A stretch of 64,000 nucleotides of DNA from Shewanella sp. OPT22 (GTDB taxonomy: Bacteria > Pseudomonadota > Gammaproteobacteria > Enterobacterales > Shewanellaceae). The notes under the pieces were generated by a model. It was not told the origin of the DNA, ran no database searches, and worked only from the letters and a program-made list of their open reading frames with translations. Location of the stretch: assembly GCF_004168585.1 (NCBI RefSeq), contig NZ_PGVH01000029.1:242209-306208 (forward strand), in the 5' to 3' direction. Below are positions 1-8,735 of this stretch, piece after piece (the stretch's first letter is position 1; the number at the start of each line of letters is the position of its first letter). A program made the position numbers and the translations under genes.

Positions 1-246
1 TATTTAGTCAGCAGAGATATTGATTTGAGCACAGTTTCAGAGCTTTCAGGTTTTCGTCATACCTTCAGCCACTTTCATTTAGATATTTCAGCAACTCTGA
101 TAAACTTGAGCAATAAAACCAACCAACTTACTGAACCTGATTGCGAGTATTCTGGATTATGGTATAGCTTGGATAATCCTGAAAAAGTTGGGCTAGCCGC
201 TGCAACTGAAAAAGTATTAGCAGAAGTAAAAATTTCACGAGGATGA
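1..246 (+). CDS. mutY: A/G-specific adenine glycosylase MutY, C-terminal part (5' end outside window)
   Basis: The reading frame is open from base 1 and ends in TGA at 244-246, giving about 81 residues. The stretch [12 protein letters not shown] followed by [21 protein letters not shown] is the typical end of the MutY C-terminal NUDIX-like domain, which recognises 8-oxoguanine. MutY removes adenine mispaired with 8-oxoG in base excision repair. The catalytic HhH and Fe-S parts lie upstream of the window. yggX follows 4 bp later, the usual mutY-yggX pair of enterics and Alteromonadales, so the two are probably co-transcribed. No internal start should be taken as real; this is a truncated view of a longer gene. 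Confidence 0.93.
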   Translation, partial: YLVSRDIDLSTVSELSGFRHTFSHFHLDISATLINLSNKTNQLTEPDCEYSGLWYSLDNPEKVGLAAATEKVLAEVKISRG

Positions 247-250
247 GAAA

Positions 251-523
251 ATGGCACGTACCGTAAATTGCGTATATCTAAATAAAGAAGCAGACGGATT
301 AGACTTTCAACTGTATCCAGGTGAAATTGGAAAAAGAATTTTTGACTTCATCAGCAAAGAAGCTTGGGGATTATGGCAAAAGAAACAAACCATGCTGATC
401 AATGAAAACAAATTAAACATGATGAATGCTGAAGACCGTCAGTTCATTGAGAAAAATATGATCGAGTTTTTGTTTGAAGGTAAAGACGTTCATGTTGAAG
501 GTTATGTACCTGAAGAAAAATAG
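251..523 (+). CDS. yggX: YggX family oxidative damage protection / Fe(2+)-trafficking protein
   Basis: This 90-residue protein begins [19 protein letters not shown] and has the family's usual size and its conserved Cys near residue 7. YggX helps protect Fe-S enzymes and iron pools from oxidative damage; its exact biochemical role is debated. The start is ATG at 251 with the purine-rich stretch acgaggatgag just upstream. It lies 4 bp after mutY and is followed by a strong terminator, so mutY-yggX forms the end of a transcript. Confidence 0.96.
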   Translation: MARTVNCVYLNKEADGLDFQLYPGEIGKRIFDFISKEAWGLWQKKQTMLINENKLNMMNAEDRQFIEKNMIEFLFEGKDVHVEGYVPEEK

Positions 524-552
524 TTTCATTATCTAATCATTAATTCTTCATT

Positions 553-580
553 AAGCCAGCGTTTCAAGCTGGCTTTTTTT
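553..580 (+). terminator. Rho-independent terminator after mutY-yggX
   Basis: The arms aagccagc (553-560) and gctggctt (568-575) pair perfectly around a 7-nt loop and run into a T-rich tract (ttttttt to 580). It stands 30 bp after the yggX stop. Confidence 0.9.
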
Positions 581-631
581 ATCGTTCACCGTTAATAATC
601 AAATACAATTCATTATGTTGGTAATTAATCA

Positions 632-1408
632 GTGTATAAATTGAAGACATGTTTTTTCATTTCTATATGCTTACTTTCAAGCCAAGTCATTGCAAAAAGT
701 GCCCCGATTACCATATATGCTGAGCCGGCAGGAAGTTCACATCCACTTGAAAATATTACCATCGATGATTTCATCGAAGGTGTACCAATAGACAGCTGGA
801 ATTACTCTAATAAGCTCTATCACTTTAATTCATTAATTGGAAAAGACATCACCTTACTGTTTAAGCATGATCATTATAAAACGAGTCAATCAGGGACATT
901 TTCAATCTCTCCCTTAGGGTACATGGGCACTCATCACCTGATTTCATGGCAGCCTATTAGCTCTGTTTTATGGACAGCACTAAAGTATTCAACCGAAGTC
1001 GCCACCTTAAGTAAAATGAAAAAAGGCTACTGTCAGGTACTCACTACCGTGACAGCAAAAAACAAAACCCTCGATGATGACCCTCAAGGTGAATCCGGTG
1101 CCAAAGTTGATCTTGTGAGCCAAGATTGGTCCTCACCCAACAAACCTTATTCCAAGATTTTTTATTTCGGTATTCTTGCTAAAAAATCCTTTCCTGTTCC
1201 TGGTTTAACTTCAACATCGGCTGATGGTGGTGTGTTATTTATGAATGTTGCGCCTAATCATAAATACAAAATAGTAACGACCAAACATGTCGTTAACTTC
1301 ACTCAGCCTGAATTCATTTGTCGACCTCAATTATGGGATCAGCTTGGCCTCAGTGAGACAGTGTTAATAAACATAAGCCCGCCTCAAGGTCCAACAGTCA
1401 TTGATTAG
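632..1408 (+). CDS. Secreted protein of unknown function
   Basis: This is a 258-residue ORF beginning with GTG at 632; an in-frame TTG at 641 is another possible start, and neither has a clear Shine-Dalgarno. The N-terminus (KTCFFISICLLSSQVIAKS) is a good Sec signal peptide with cleavage near AKS. The rest is beta-rich with two mature cysteines and no domain I recognise; segments such as DDPQGESGAKVDL could belong to a beta-sandwich. It sits alone between the yggX terminator and a MITE-like repeat, so it is probably a single-gene transcript and part of accessory DNA. The function is unknown. Confidence 0.7.
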   Translation: MYKLKTCFFISICLLSSQVIAKSAPITIYAEPAGSSHPLENITIDDFIEGVPIDSWNYSNKLYHFNSLIGKDITLLFKHDHYKTSQSGTFSISPLGYMGTHHLISWQPISSVLWTALKYSTEVATLSKMKKGYCQVLTTVTAKNKTLDDDPQGESGAKVDLVSQDWSSPNKPYSKIFYFGILAKKSFPVPGLTSTSADGGVLFMNVAPNHKYKIVTTKHVVNFTQPEFICRPQLWDQLGLSETVLINISPPQGPTVID

Positions 1409-1413
1409 TCTTA

Positions 1414-1563
1414 GGGTCTGTTGATCTTTCGTAATTAAACTTTGTATCAATGGAGTGTGTACCAGTTCAAGGCGTGGACAATGAAGCTTAGCCATCTTAG
1501 TGAGCTAATCACAACACAGAAGCACGTACGCTCAAAAACATTGAAGATACGGTAAACAGACCC
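1414..1563. repeat. MITE-like element with terminal inverted repeats
   Basis: The 150-bp segment starts with gggtctgtt (1414-1422) and ends with its exact complement aacagaccc (1555-1563). The interior has no ORF. It fills most of the gap between the orphan secreted gene and nhaC. The size, perfect short terminal repeats and lack of coding capacity fit a non-autonomous, transposase-mobilised repeat. I see no clear target-site duplication and no second copy in the window. Confidence 0.6.
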
Positions 1564-1674
1564 AAATCATTAAATTCGACAAACCACTGTGATCTATGTC
1601 ACGATTCACTCAGGAAATAATAATAAGCTCAAAAATATTCCACAAATTTGAGCAATAAATTTTTGGGTAAAATT

Positions 1675-3129
1675 ATGTCACAACATAAACCTGCCAGCTT
1701 GCTTGATGCATTGCTGCCAGTCTTAGCATTGATTACCATGCTAATGACTTCCGTTTATCTATTCTCATCAGACAGTTCATCCGGCGCCAACCAAATTGCA
1801 TTAATTCTTGCAGCCTGTGTCGCTTTAGTCATCGGCGTAAAAAATGGATATACATGGAAGGAAATGGAAAAAGGCATTATCGAAGGCATCGGTGTCGCCA
1901 CTCCTGCGCTTCTAATCCTTTTCGCCGTTGGTTCACTCATTGGAACTTGGATTTTATCAGGCACCGTTCCAACTATGATTTATTATGGCATGCAGGTTCT
2001 TAACCCTGAATACTTTTACGCAGCATGCTGCGTGTTATGCGCTTTAGTCGCCCTAAGTATTGGTAGCTCATGGACAGTGGCAGGCACACTCGGTATTGCC
2101 TTAGTCGGCATTGCGGGCGCAATGGGATTAAGCATTGAGATCACTGCTGGTGCAATTATCAGTGGTGCATATTTTGGCGACAAGATGTCCCCTTTATCAG
2201 ATACCACTAACTTAGCTCCTGCTGTAGCAGGTGCTGATATATTCAGCCATATACGCTATATGGCTTGGACAACCGTTCCGAGTATTTTGATAGCCCTAGT
2301 GATATTTTTCTTCTTAGGTTTAAATACAGACACTACAAATTTAAATACTAACCTCACGTCAAGCTTGAATTTAATTCAAGAGCAGTTTGAACCAAGCCCA
2401 GTTTTATTAACGCCGTTACTTTTTGTTTTATGGCTTGCTTACAAAAAAACGCCTGCATTTCCTACTGTCATTATGGGTGCTATCGTTGGTGCAATTATGG
2501 CTGCTATTTTTCAATACGACGCCATTATTGCATCAGTTAATGATCAGTCTTTATATCCAGCTATTGCACTATTGAAAGGTATTTGGATCGCAACCTTCGA
2601 TGGCTATACCGCCAATACTGGTGATTCAGTTTTAGATAGCTTACTTAGCCGAGGTGGAATGAGCAGCATGGTCACCACGGTTTGGTTAATTCTGTGTGCC
2701 ATGGCATTTGGTGGTGTAATGGAAGTTACTGGCCTTCTTGCTAAATTACTCGAAGGCGTCTTAAAGATGGTGCGCAGTGGTTCAAGCTTAATCATTGCGA
2801 CTTTAGGTTGTGGTATTGGTGCCAATATTGTTTGTGGTGACCAGTACATTGCTATTTTATTGCCTGGAAGAATGCTTAAACTTGAGTATGCTAAGCAAAA
2901 CTTAGCTTCTGTTAATTTAAGCCGATCTCTTGAGGACTCAGCGACCATCACCAGTCCATTGGTACCATGGAACACATGTGGTGCATTTATGGCCAGCACA
3001 CTAGGTGTGGCAACTCTCGCTTATTTGCCTTTTGCCTTTTTCAACTTAATTTGCCCACTGGTGAGTGGCTCTTACGCTTACTTCAAATTTAAGCTAGAGC
3101 CATTAGACCCTGAAGCGCAAATTGCATAA
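1675..3129 (+). CDS. nhaC: Na+/H+ antiporter, NhaC family
   Basis: The product is 484 residues with about 11-12 hydrophobic segments across its length. NhaC hallmarks are visible, including GAIISGAYFGDKMSPLSDTT and LEDSATITSPLVPWNTCG. NhaC-type carriers swap cytoplasmic Na+ (or exchange organic ions, as in malate/lactate NhaC relatives) for H+ across the inner membrane. I chose ATG at 1675 over the in-frame TTG at 1648 because the protein then starts MSQHKPASLLDALLPVL and a gggtaaaa stretch lies upstream. The gene is alone; a MITE-like repeat and an AT-rich leader precede it. The substrate cannot be read from sequence alone. Confidence 0.9.
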   Translation: MSQHKPASLLDALLPVLALITMLMTSVYLFSSDSSSGANQIALILAACVALVIGVKNGYTWKEMEKGIIEGIGVATPALLILFAVGSLIGTWILSGTVPTMIYYGMQVLNPEYFYAACCVLCALVALSIGSSWTVAGTLGIALVGIAGAMGLSIEITAGAIISGAYFGDKMSPLSDTTNLAPAVAGADIFSHIRYMAWTTVPSILIALVIFFFLGLNTDTTNLNTNLTSSLNLIQEQFEPSPVLLTPLLFVLWLAYKKTPAFPTVIMGAIVGAIMAAIFQYDAIIASVNDQSLYPAIALLKGIWIATFDGYTANTGDSVLDSLLSRGGMSSMVTTVWLILCAMAFGGVMEVTGLLAKLLEGVLKMVRSGSSLIIATLGCGIGANIVCGDQYIAILLPGRMLKLEYAKQNLASVNLSRSLEDSATITSPLVPWNTCGAFMASTLGVATLAYLPFAFFNLICPLVSGSYAYFKFKLEPLDPEAQIA

Positions 3130-3214
3130 ATAATATTTAATTCGAATTTCCCTCATACACCCGTTATGCTTCAGAATTCTTTTCTCGAAGCATAGCGTTA
3201 ACTTGAGGTAGACA

Positions 3215-3604
3215 ATGAAAAGGATTGGTGCACTTATAGTCACTATTCTAGCTTTTACGAACACTTCTCTAGCAACCACATTTCAGGGAATAAAGCTCGA
3301 TAATCAACCATTAAAATGTTCATTGACCGTTATTGGTCAACAACCCGAACGAGATCTTACCTGTATTTTTTTAAAAAGTGCCCCTGATAGTGTAAAAGTG
3401 ATTTACCCAGCTAGCCTGCAAGAAAAGCGAAAATCACCTCAAACCTTTCACTTTGAAAGTAATCATGGAAAAATATTTGGAATTGATAGAGTCGCGATCT
3501 ATCCAAAAATGAAAGGCAAAGATGAAAAGGGTGTCGATGAGCACAACTTTAATATCTACGGCGTGCTCAATGTAATCCCACCAGATGCTGAATCTAAAAA
3601 GTAA
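3215..3604 (+). CDS. Small secreted protein of unknown function
   Basis: The product is 129 residues, with an N-terminal signal peptide ending near SLATT and two cysteines in the mature part (LKCSLTV and LTCIF), which could form a disulfide. There is a good Shine-Dalgarno (ttgaggtag) 5 bp before ATG 3215. The C-terminal end overlaps the convergent oxidoreductase gene by 11 bp. An inverted repeat (3162-3172 with 3187-3197) lies between nhaC and this gene. No family is recognised. Confidence 0.75.
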   Translation: MKRIGALIVTILAFTNTSLATTFQGIKLDNQPLKCSLTVIGQQPERDLTCIFLKSAPDSVKVIYPASLQEKRKSPQTFHFESNHGKIFGIDRVAIYPKMKGKDEKGVDEHNFNIYGVLNVIPPDAESKK

Positions 3605-4925
3605 ATTTATCTTTTATAAAGCCATAATGGTAATAGCCCCACTGCCCCCATCGTCTGAGTTGTGCAAACGGCATTTGGGGTAATGGAGAGCGATACAAAG
3701 GTAAATTTGGTATTTTCTCTCCCGCAATCGATTGCGCTAAACGATACGCAGCCTGCGAACTGAATGATACTCCTGCACCACAATAACCTAAGCTATAACC
3801 AACGCCGTTTTGTTCAAAAACATGAGGCATATCATCAAAAGCGGCAGCTATCCATCCAGTCCAATTAAAGTCGACTTTACAAGCTACCAGAGCAGGAAAG
3901 CACTTATTCAACGCTTGTTTTAAACGGTAACCGTACTTTGGATTTGTAGCATCTTTACCCCACACAGCTCCTCGTCCACCAAATAACAGCCGATTGTCGG
4001 GTAACAAACGATAGTAATATTTAAGAATGCGAGTATCCATTGCGACTTGATGAGTAAAAATGCCTGCTTGTTGAAGCAATTCCACAGAAATGGGCTCTGT
4101 GACAATAACATTGCTAAGAATAGGTAAATACTTGTTATCTATCCGCTGATTAAACTGTTTAGGCGTATAACCGTTACCTGCACAAATGACTCGCTTAGCA
4201 CGCAGTTCACCTTTATCTGTAATAAGTCGGTGTATCCCGTTTTCTTCAATCCAATCGACCACACAAGAGTGTTCCGAAAGTCTCACACCTGTGTTTTGAA
4301 TGAGCTGTTTATAACCCAACAGTAATTTTACAGGGTTAATGCCAAAGCCATCGTTCAGTCTCAGCGCACCAAAGGCTTGATGATGGTTCATGTAGCGTTG
4401 CTTAAACTCATCAGGTTGAATGAACTCAGCCGAATCTCCAAAGTTGCTCTCAATAAAAGCGGCAGCATTTTGCATAAGCTGCATTGCGTTCTGATTATGA
4501 GCAATTTTTAGATACCCTTTCTCTTGCCTATCACAATCAATTCCATTTGAAGTGATTAAGTCATCGACTCTGGCAACCGCTTGAGTAAACTCATTGTAGA
4601 TCCCTTTAGCTGTATCGATATCCCATCTTTTTGCCATTTGGGAATAACTTAAGCGACCAGAACCTTTTAATACAAAGCCTGCATTACGCGCACTGGCACC
4701 AAAACCGATTTGGTTTGCCTCAAGTACGTGGCAGTCAATATTAAATTCAGTGGCTAAGTAATAAGCGGTCAGTAACCCAGTGTAACCACCGCCAATAATT
4801 GCGACATCTGTTGATTGAGCATTAATGAGAGCTGGAGCAGTAGAGCCAAGAGTAAAGTTATCCAGCCAATAGCTTTTAGCTAAAGGCTGATTTCTAGGTG
4901 AAACATTAATCAGAGGATCGTACAT
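3594..4925 (-). CDS. FAD-dependent oxidoreductase, DAO family (gamma-glutamylputrescine oxidase-like)
   Basis: This 443-residue protein has an N-terminal Rossmann dinucleotide-binding motif (VAIIGGGYTGLLTAYYLA, near residues 41-58), a GFGASARNAGFV motif typical of the PuuB/OrdL branch, and a C-terminal GYCGAGVSFSSQAAYRLA FAD-binding segment. Family members oxidise secondary or primary amines such as gamma-glutamylputrescine, sarcosine or amino acids. No other putrescine-catabolism genes are near, so the substrate is open. The gene lies downstream of ltaE and a GNAT gene on the same strand, 41 bp after the latter, which suggests a three-gene amine/amino-acid unit. Its 3' end overlaps the convergent secreted-protein gene. 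Confidence 0.9.
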   Translation of the reverse strand: MYDPLINVSPRNQPLAKSYWLDNFTLGSTAPALINAQSTDVAIIGGGYTGLLTAYYLATEFNIDCHVLEANQIGFGASARNAGFVLKGSGRLSYSQMAKRWDIDTAKGIYNEFTQAVARVDDLITSNGIDCDRQEKGYLKIAHNQNAMQLMQNAAAFIESNFGDSAEFIQPDEFKQRYMNHHQAFGALRLNDGFGINPVKLLLGYKQLIQNTGVRLSEHSCVVDWIEENGIHRLITDKGELRAKRVICAGNGYTPKQFNQRIDNKYLPILSNVIVTEPISVELLQQAGIFTHQVAMDTRILKYYYRLLPDNRLLFGGRGAVWGKDATNPKYGYRLKQALNKCFPALVACKVDFNWTGWIAAAFDDMPHVFEQNGVGYSLGYCGAGVSFSSQAAYRLAQSIAGEKIPNLPLYRSPLPQMPFAQLRRWGQWGYYHYGFIKDKFTF

Positions 4926-4966
4926 AGATTTATTATTGTTCTTTTATCAGCTTAATATTCAGTTTA

Positions 4967-5521
4967 TTAGAATTCCAACAACATCTCGCACGCAGTACAA
5001 TGACAATTGCCACCACAATGAGCGCAATCATAATTATCGTCGTAGTTTTCCCAACTCCAACGTTTAGGATGTTCTTTTATTAATTTTGCGCCAGCTTTTG
5101 AGAAGTAGCGAACAGACGAATTATTTGGACTTTCTTTCCAAATGTGGGCAACCCCAGCTATAGCGCCTTGTTGCTTTACTGCATTGATGGAGTGTTGAAG
5201 TAAAAGGTGTCCAACTCCATTCCCACGCCACTCAGGTAAAACATTATTGGTCTTAAAGTAGCAAACTTCTTGTGATGAAATATCCCAATGCTTAGGTGAG
5301 CACCACTCATCCGAATTCCAGTTCCCTGGCGAATAAGTCAGTCTAAACCCAATAACTTTTTCACCTTTTGTTGCTATTGCATGGGCATTAATGCCATGTT
5401 TAATGCCTTTTTTGAACATTTCGAGCAAAGACTTTTTAGTCAAATAGCCTTTACCGTGAATGGCATTACCGAGCCTGATAACATCATCAAAATCCTCTTC
5501 CAGTAGTGAGCGTATCTGCAT
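4967..5521 (-). CDS. GNAT-family N-acetyltransferase with Cys-rich C-terminal tail
   Basis: The product is 184 residues. The acetyl-CoA-binding signature is visible as LPEWRGNGVGHLLLQHSI (near residues 94-111), followed by the helix/strand order of the GNAT fold. The last 20 residues contain CAHCGGNCHCTACEM, five cysteines and one histidine spaced CxxC-x3-CxC-x2-C, which looks like a metal-binding tail and is not part of the GNAT core. The gene is 1 bp from ltaE and clearly co-transcribed with it. The substrate is unknown. Confidence 0.85.
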   Translation of the reverse strand: MQIRSLLEEDFDDVIRLGNAIHGKGYLTKKSLLEMFKKGIKHGINAHAIATKGEKVIGFRLTYSPGNWNSDEWCSPKHWDISSQEVCYFKTNNVLPEWRGNGVGHLLLQHSINAVKQQGAIAGVAHIWKESPNNSSVRYFSKAGAKLIKEHPKRWSWENYDDNYDCAHCGGNCHCTACEMLLEF

Positions 5522-5522
5522 T

Positions 5523-6539
5523 CTAAAGACCTATAATTGTGTTTTTTAATACGTCTATAAAAGTATCAATATCAGCTTTTGAAATGTCTTTATGCGTCAC
5601 AAACCTTAAATTTTGAGTAGGATAAATTAGAATATCTTGTGCCTTCAACTCTCTTGTTAAAAGCTTAACATCGTACTTTTCATCAAGTGCAGCAAACGCC
5701 ATATTGGTTTGAATATCGGCTAAATTAACGTGTAATTCGTCTATTTCTGTCAAGCGTTGGCCAAGGTATTTTGCGTTATCATGATCTTCAGCTAAACGCT
5801 CGACTTGGTCTGTAAGTGCAAGCTTACCTGCAGCAGCTAAAATACCCGCTTGTCTCATTCCGCCACCGAGCATTTTTCTCCAACGGCGGGCCTTCTGAAT
5901 AAACAACTCACTACCTAAAAGTATTGATCCCACTGGCGCAGCAAGGCCTTTCGATAAACAAATTGAAACACTATCAAAATGATCAGTAATCTCAGCCATC
6001 TGAATGTTCTGAGCCACAGCAGCATTTGCTACACGAGCGCCATCGAGATGAATTTTAAGGTTGTTATTAAAAGCAAAAGCTTGGGCTTCTGCTAAATAAC
6101 TTTGCGGTAAGACTTTACCACCAATGGTATTTTCTAGGCTCAGAAGTTTTGTACGGGCAAAATGAAAATCATCAGGTTTTATTGCAGCCTTTGCTTCTGT
6201 TAAATCAATGCTGCCATTGGCCAAATTTTGCAATGGCTGTGGTTGAATACTTCCAAGCACTGCAGCACCACCGCCTTCAAACTTATAATTATGCGCCTGC
6301 TGTCCACATAAATACTCATCACCGCGTTCGCAATGACTCATTAAAGCTAATAAGTTTGCTTGCGTTCCTGAAGAGGTAAAAAGCGCTGAATCAAAACCGA
6401 ACATATCAGCAGCAAAGTCTTGTAATTCGTTTACGGTAGGATCATCGCCAAAAACATCATCCCCGACTTTTGCCGTTACCATCGCTTTACGCATTGCGTC
6501 TGTCGGTTGGGTTACCGTATCACTTCTTAAGTCGATCAT
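5523..6539 (-). CDS. ltaE: Low-specificity L-threonine aldolase
   Basis: The 338-residue protein starts MIDLRSDTVTQPTDAMR, the standard beginning of the PLP-dependent threonine aldolase family, and has FTSSGTQANLLALMSHC for cofactor phosphate binding. The PLP lysine is in VSICLSKGLAAPVGS. The enzyme cleaves L-threonine and L-allo-threonine to glycine and acetaldehyde. It is first in a minus-strand unit with a GNAT gene and an FAD amine oxidoreductase. Length and motifs are normal. Confidence 0.95.
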   Translation of the reverse strand: MIDLRSDTVTQPTDAMRKAMVTAKVGDDVFGDDPTVNELQDFAADMFGFDSALFTSSGTQANLLALMSHCERGDEYLCGQQAHNYKFEGGGAAVLGSIQPQPLQNLANGSIDLTEAKAAIKPDDFHFARTKLLSLENTIGGKVLPQSYLAEAQAFAFNNNLKIHLDGARVANAAVAQNIQMAEITDHFDSVSICLSKGLAAPVGSILLGSELFIQKARRWRKMLGGGMRQAGILAAAGKLALTDQVERLAEDHDNAKYLGQRLTEIDELHVNLADIQTNMAFAALDEKYDVKLLTRELKAQDILIYPTQNLRFVTHKDISKADIDTFIDVLKNTIIGL

Positions 6540-6754
6540 TAATTCTTCTGACTGTTATCTGCTTCACGAGGTAAACATGATCATTCAGAAAGCTCGTAAA
6601 ATCAAATAATGATGATAAACCTATTATCCCTTTTCTTATTGAAAAGCATAAACGCCAGATTAAATTAGGTTCATGTACTTGAGTGTTAACGTGCTCTTAA
6701 TCTATGTTTAACATTCATAATTGAAACATTCATACGTATTAATTAAATTTGAGC

Positions 6755-7933
6755 ATGCCACTAAGCATGCTTAATCGAATCTACAGGAAAAAAACGGTAG
6801 CTATGGCCACTTCCATTAATCCCCAACAACCATTAAAGAGCCCTAACAATCTTATCTATTGGAATGAAAAAGAAAGTAATTTTGATAAATGTGAAGGAGA
6901 TGTTTCTGCGACACAACAACTCGTTTTTTCAGGAGAACATAAGAATAAACTGTGTATTGAGTGTAAAAGTTCGCATCTACCAAAGCATTGGGGGTTCAAA
7001 GTTATTGGTGAAAAAGTTAAATCCACTGACGGCTCGGCATCTGTTGTTTTTATCCGACCAGACTTCTATAAACCTCAAGACTTAAAAGGTAAAAAAGCGT
7101 ACTTCACTTTCATAAAAGATTGGAACATTCGTATGAAGCAAAAGGCAGCTAAACAAAGAATAGAATTACCTTTTAACTTTAATCCAAACGAAGAAGCGGA
7201 TAAATACTTTGCCAGCGAAAAGGGGCAAACCGCTGAATCACCTTTACCTACAGGAGTTGAGCAAGAGGATATTGGTGATTTCGCATCACTTACTTTACCT
7301 GCACAGCCATCAGTTCAACAAGCGCCAAACAAAAAATTGAATGCAGCAACGACTGCTTTTCGTAGAAAAATAATCGGAATACTTCATAGACGTCTTCTTA
7401 ACCCTTTGATGGAAAGTGAACTCAAAGAAACTTCGGGAACAATAGACAACTTTGTAATACAGTGTTCTAAAGAACAACAACAGGCTATTCAGAACAGCGG
7501 ATTCACTCTAGAAATGTCAAGTGAAATAGAGGCGGCAGATATTGGAGAATTCCTCTTAGTAGAACAATGGAGAATTTCGCGTTTTAATCAAAAACCTGCA
7601 ATTATTCCTGTTTGTATTAACGGACCAACTCTTTGGGGATCAAAAAGACAGCATACTGTAGTGGCAGTTGTTAGCGAAAACGGTTTTTGTATTTTAGATT
7701 CTAAACGACCATTTTATGAAAAGCATCTCCCATCAAATTGCTGCATAAACACGGGCATTCAATCTAATTTTAGAGACAACAATTGCACAAAATATGCGGC
7801 TCATACGATTAATTCATTAGTTGCAACATTTGCTCAACTTCAGAACAAAGATGCAAGTATGAAGGATTTTATTAAGAGTTTTAATGCACCAACAAAAGCA
7901 GAGTTATCAACTATATTTTCTGAATCAGAATAA
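6755..7933 (+). CDS. Putative CE-clan (Ulp1/YopJ-type) cysteine protease, effector-like
   Basis: This is a 392-residue orphan with no signal peptide or membrane segment. The C-terminal part has QHTVVAVV (His300), CILDSKRPF (Asp315), NTGIQSN (Gln336) and FRDNNCTKYAA (Cys344). That is the His-Asp-Gln-Cys order of CE-clan proteases and acetyltransferases such as Ulp1, adenain and YopJ/ChlaDub, with Gln and Cys 8 residues apart as expected. The N-terminal third has clustered C/H residues (Cys46, Cys67, Cys70, His74, His78) that could bind zinc; the middle (about 155-195) is low-complexity linker. Start is uncertain: TTG 6749, ATG 6755, ATG 6767 and ATG 6803 are all in frame with weak Shine-Dalgarno. 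Functional reading: possible deubiquitinase/deSUMOylase or acetyltransferase effector. The fold call is inference from motif spacing. Confidence 0.6.
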   Translation: MPLSMLNRIYRKKTVAMATSINPQQPLKSPNNLIYWNEKESNFDKCEGDVSATQQLVFSGEHKNKLCIECKSSHLPKHWGFKVIGEKVKSTDGSASVVFIRPDFYKPQDLKGKKAYFTFIKDWNIRMKQKAAKQRIELPFNFNPNEEADKYFASEKGQTAESPLPTGVEQEDIGDFASLTLPAQPSVQQAPNKKLNAATTAFRRKIIGILHRRLLNPLMESELKETSGTIDNFVIQCSKEQQQAIQNSGFTLEMSSEIEAADIGEFLLVEQWRISRFNQKPAIIPVCINGPTLWGSKRQHTVVAVVSENGFCILDSKRPFYEKHLPSNCCINTGIQSNFRDNNCTKYAAHTINSLVATFAQLQNKDASMKDFIKSFNAPTKAELSTIFSESE

Positions 7934-7946
7934 ATAAGTTCACATC

Positions 7947-8726
7947 ATGTTTACATTAATTAACGGCTATACCATCATCGTCACTGGTGGCAGTAAAGGG
8001 ATTGGTCGAGGAATTGCCACAGCATTTGCTAAACAAGGTGCAAACGTTATGATTGCCGCTAGAGACATTCAAACGGCAACTCATACAATCAACGAGCTTC
8101 AACAGTATTCAGGTCAAGTTGAGTTTTATCAGTGTGACGTTTCTGATTGGCAATCGGTATCAAACCTCATTAACCACACCGTAAAAACGTTTGGCCAGTT
8201 AGATGTCATGTGTGCAAATGCTGGTTCTTATCCAATGCAATCCATTGAACAAATGTCACCTGACGATTGGGATAGTATCCTCGAAAATAACTTAAAGAGC
8301 AGCTTCATGTGCGTGAAGGCGGCGATGCCTCACTTAGCACAATCGGGGCATGGACGAGTGATTCTAACGTCGTCGATAACCGGTGCAATGACTGGAGTTC
8401 CAGGCTTTTCTCATTACGGTGCATCTAAAGCTGGTCAATTAGGCTTTATGCGCACAGCGGCAATGGAATTGGCACGACATAAGATTACTGTAAATGCGAT
8501 TTTACCCGGAAATATCTACACTGAAGGCTTAAAAGATTTGGGCCAAGATTATTTGGACGCAATGGCAGCTGCAATTCCTTTAAAAAGAATCGGTGACGTT
8601 GAAGATATCGGAAACACGGCTTTATTTTTAGCGTCTAAAGAAGCCGCCTACATAACAGGACAATCTATTGTTGTAGACGGAGGACAAACCTTACCTGAAT
8701 CTTTAGGTGCACTGGAAGATTGTTAA
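7947..8726 (+). CDS. SDR family oxidoreductase (FabG-like)
   Basis: The product is 259 residues. It has the classical SDR cofactor motif TGGSKGIGRG near residues 13-22, the NAG motif (CANAGSYP), catalytic Ser in LTSSITGAMTG and the YxxxK motif (HYGASKAG), and ends in TGQSIVVDGGQTLPES. These are 3-oxoacyl-ACP reductase-type enzymes that reduce or oxidise carbonyls with NAD(P)H; the substrate cannot be assigned. It begins 13 bp after the effector-like gene, on the same strand, so the two could be co-transcribed, although no functional link is evident. Confidence 0.93.
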   Translation: MFTLINGYTIIVTGGSKGIGRGIATAFAKQGANVMIAARDIQTATHTINELQQYSGQVEFYQCDVSDWQSVSNLINHTVKTFGQLDVMCANAGSYPMQSIEQMSPDDWDSILENNLKSSFMCVKAAMPHLAQSGHGRVILTSSITGAMTGVPGFSHYGASKAGQLGFMRTAAMELARHKITVNAILPGNIYTEGLKDLGQDYLDAMAAAIPLKRIGDVEDIGNTALFLASKEAAYITGQSIVVDGGQTLPESLGALEDC

Positions 8727-8735
8727 GCAAACACA

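Noticed and set aside
2604..2999. 131-residue minus-strand ORF within nhaC
   Set aside because: Frame shadow of nhaC; the translation has no domain and no ribosome binding site.
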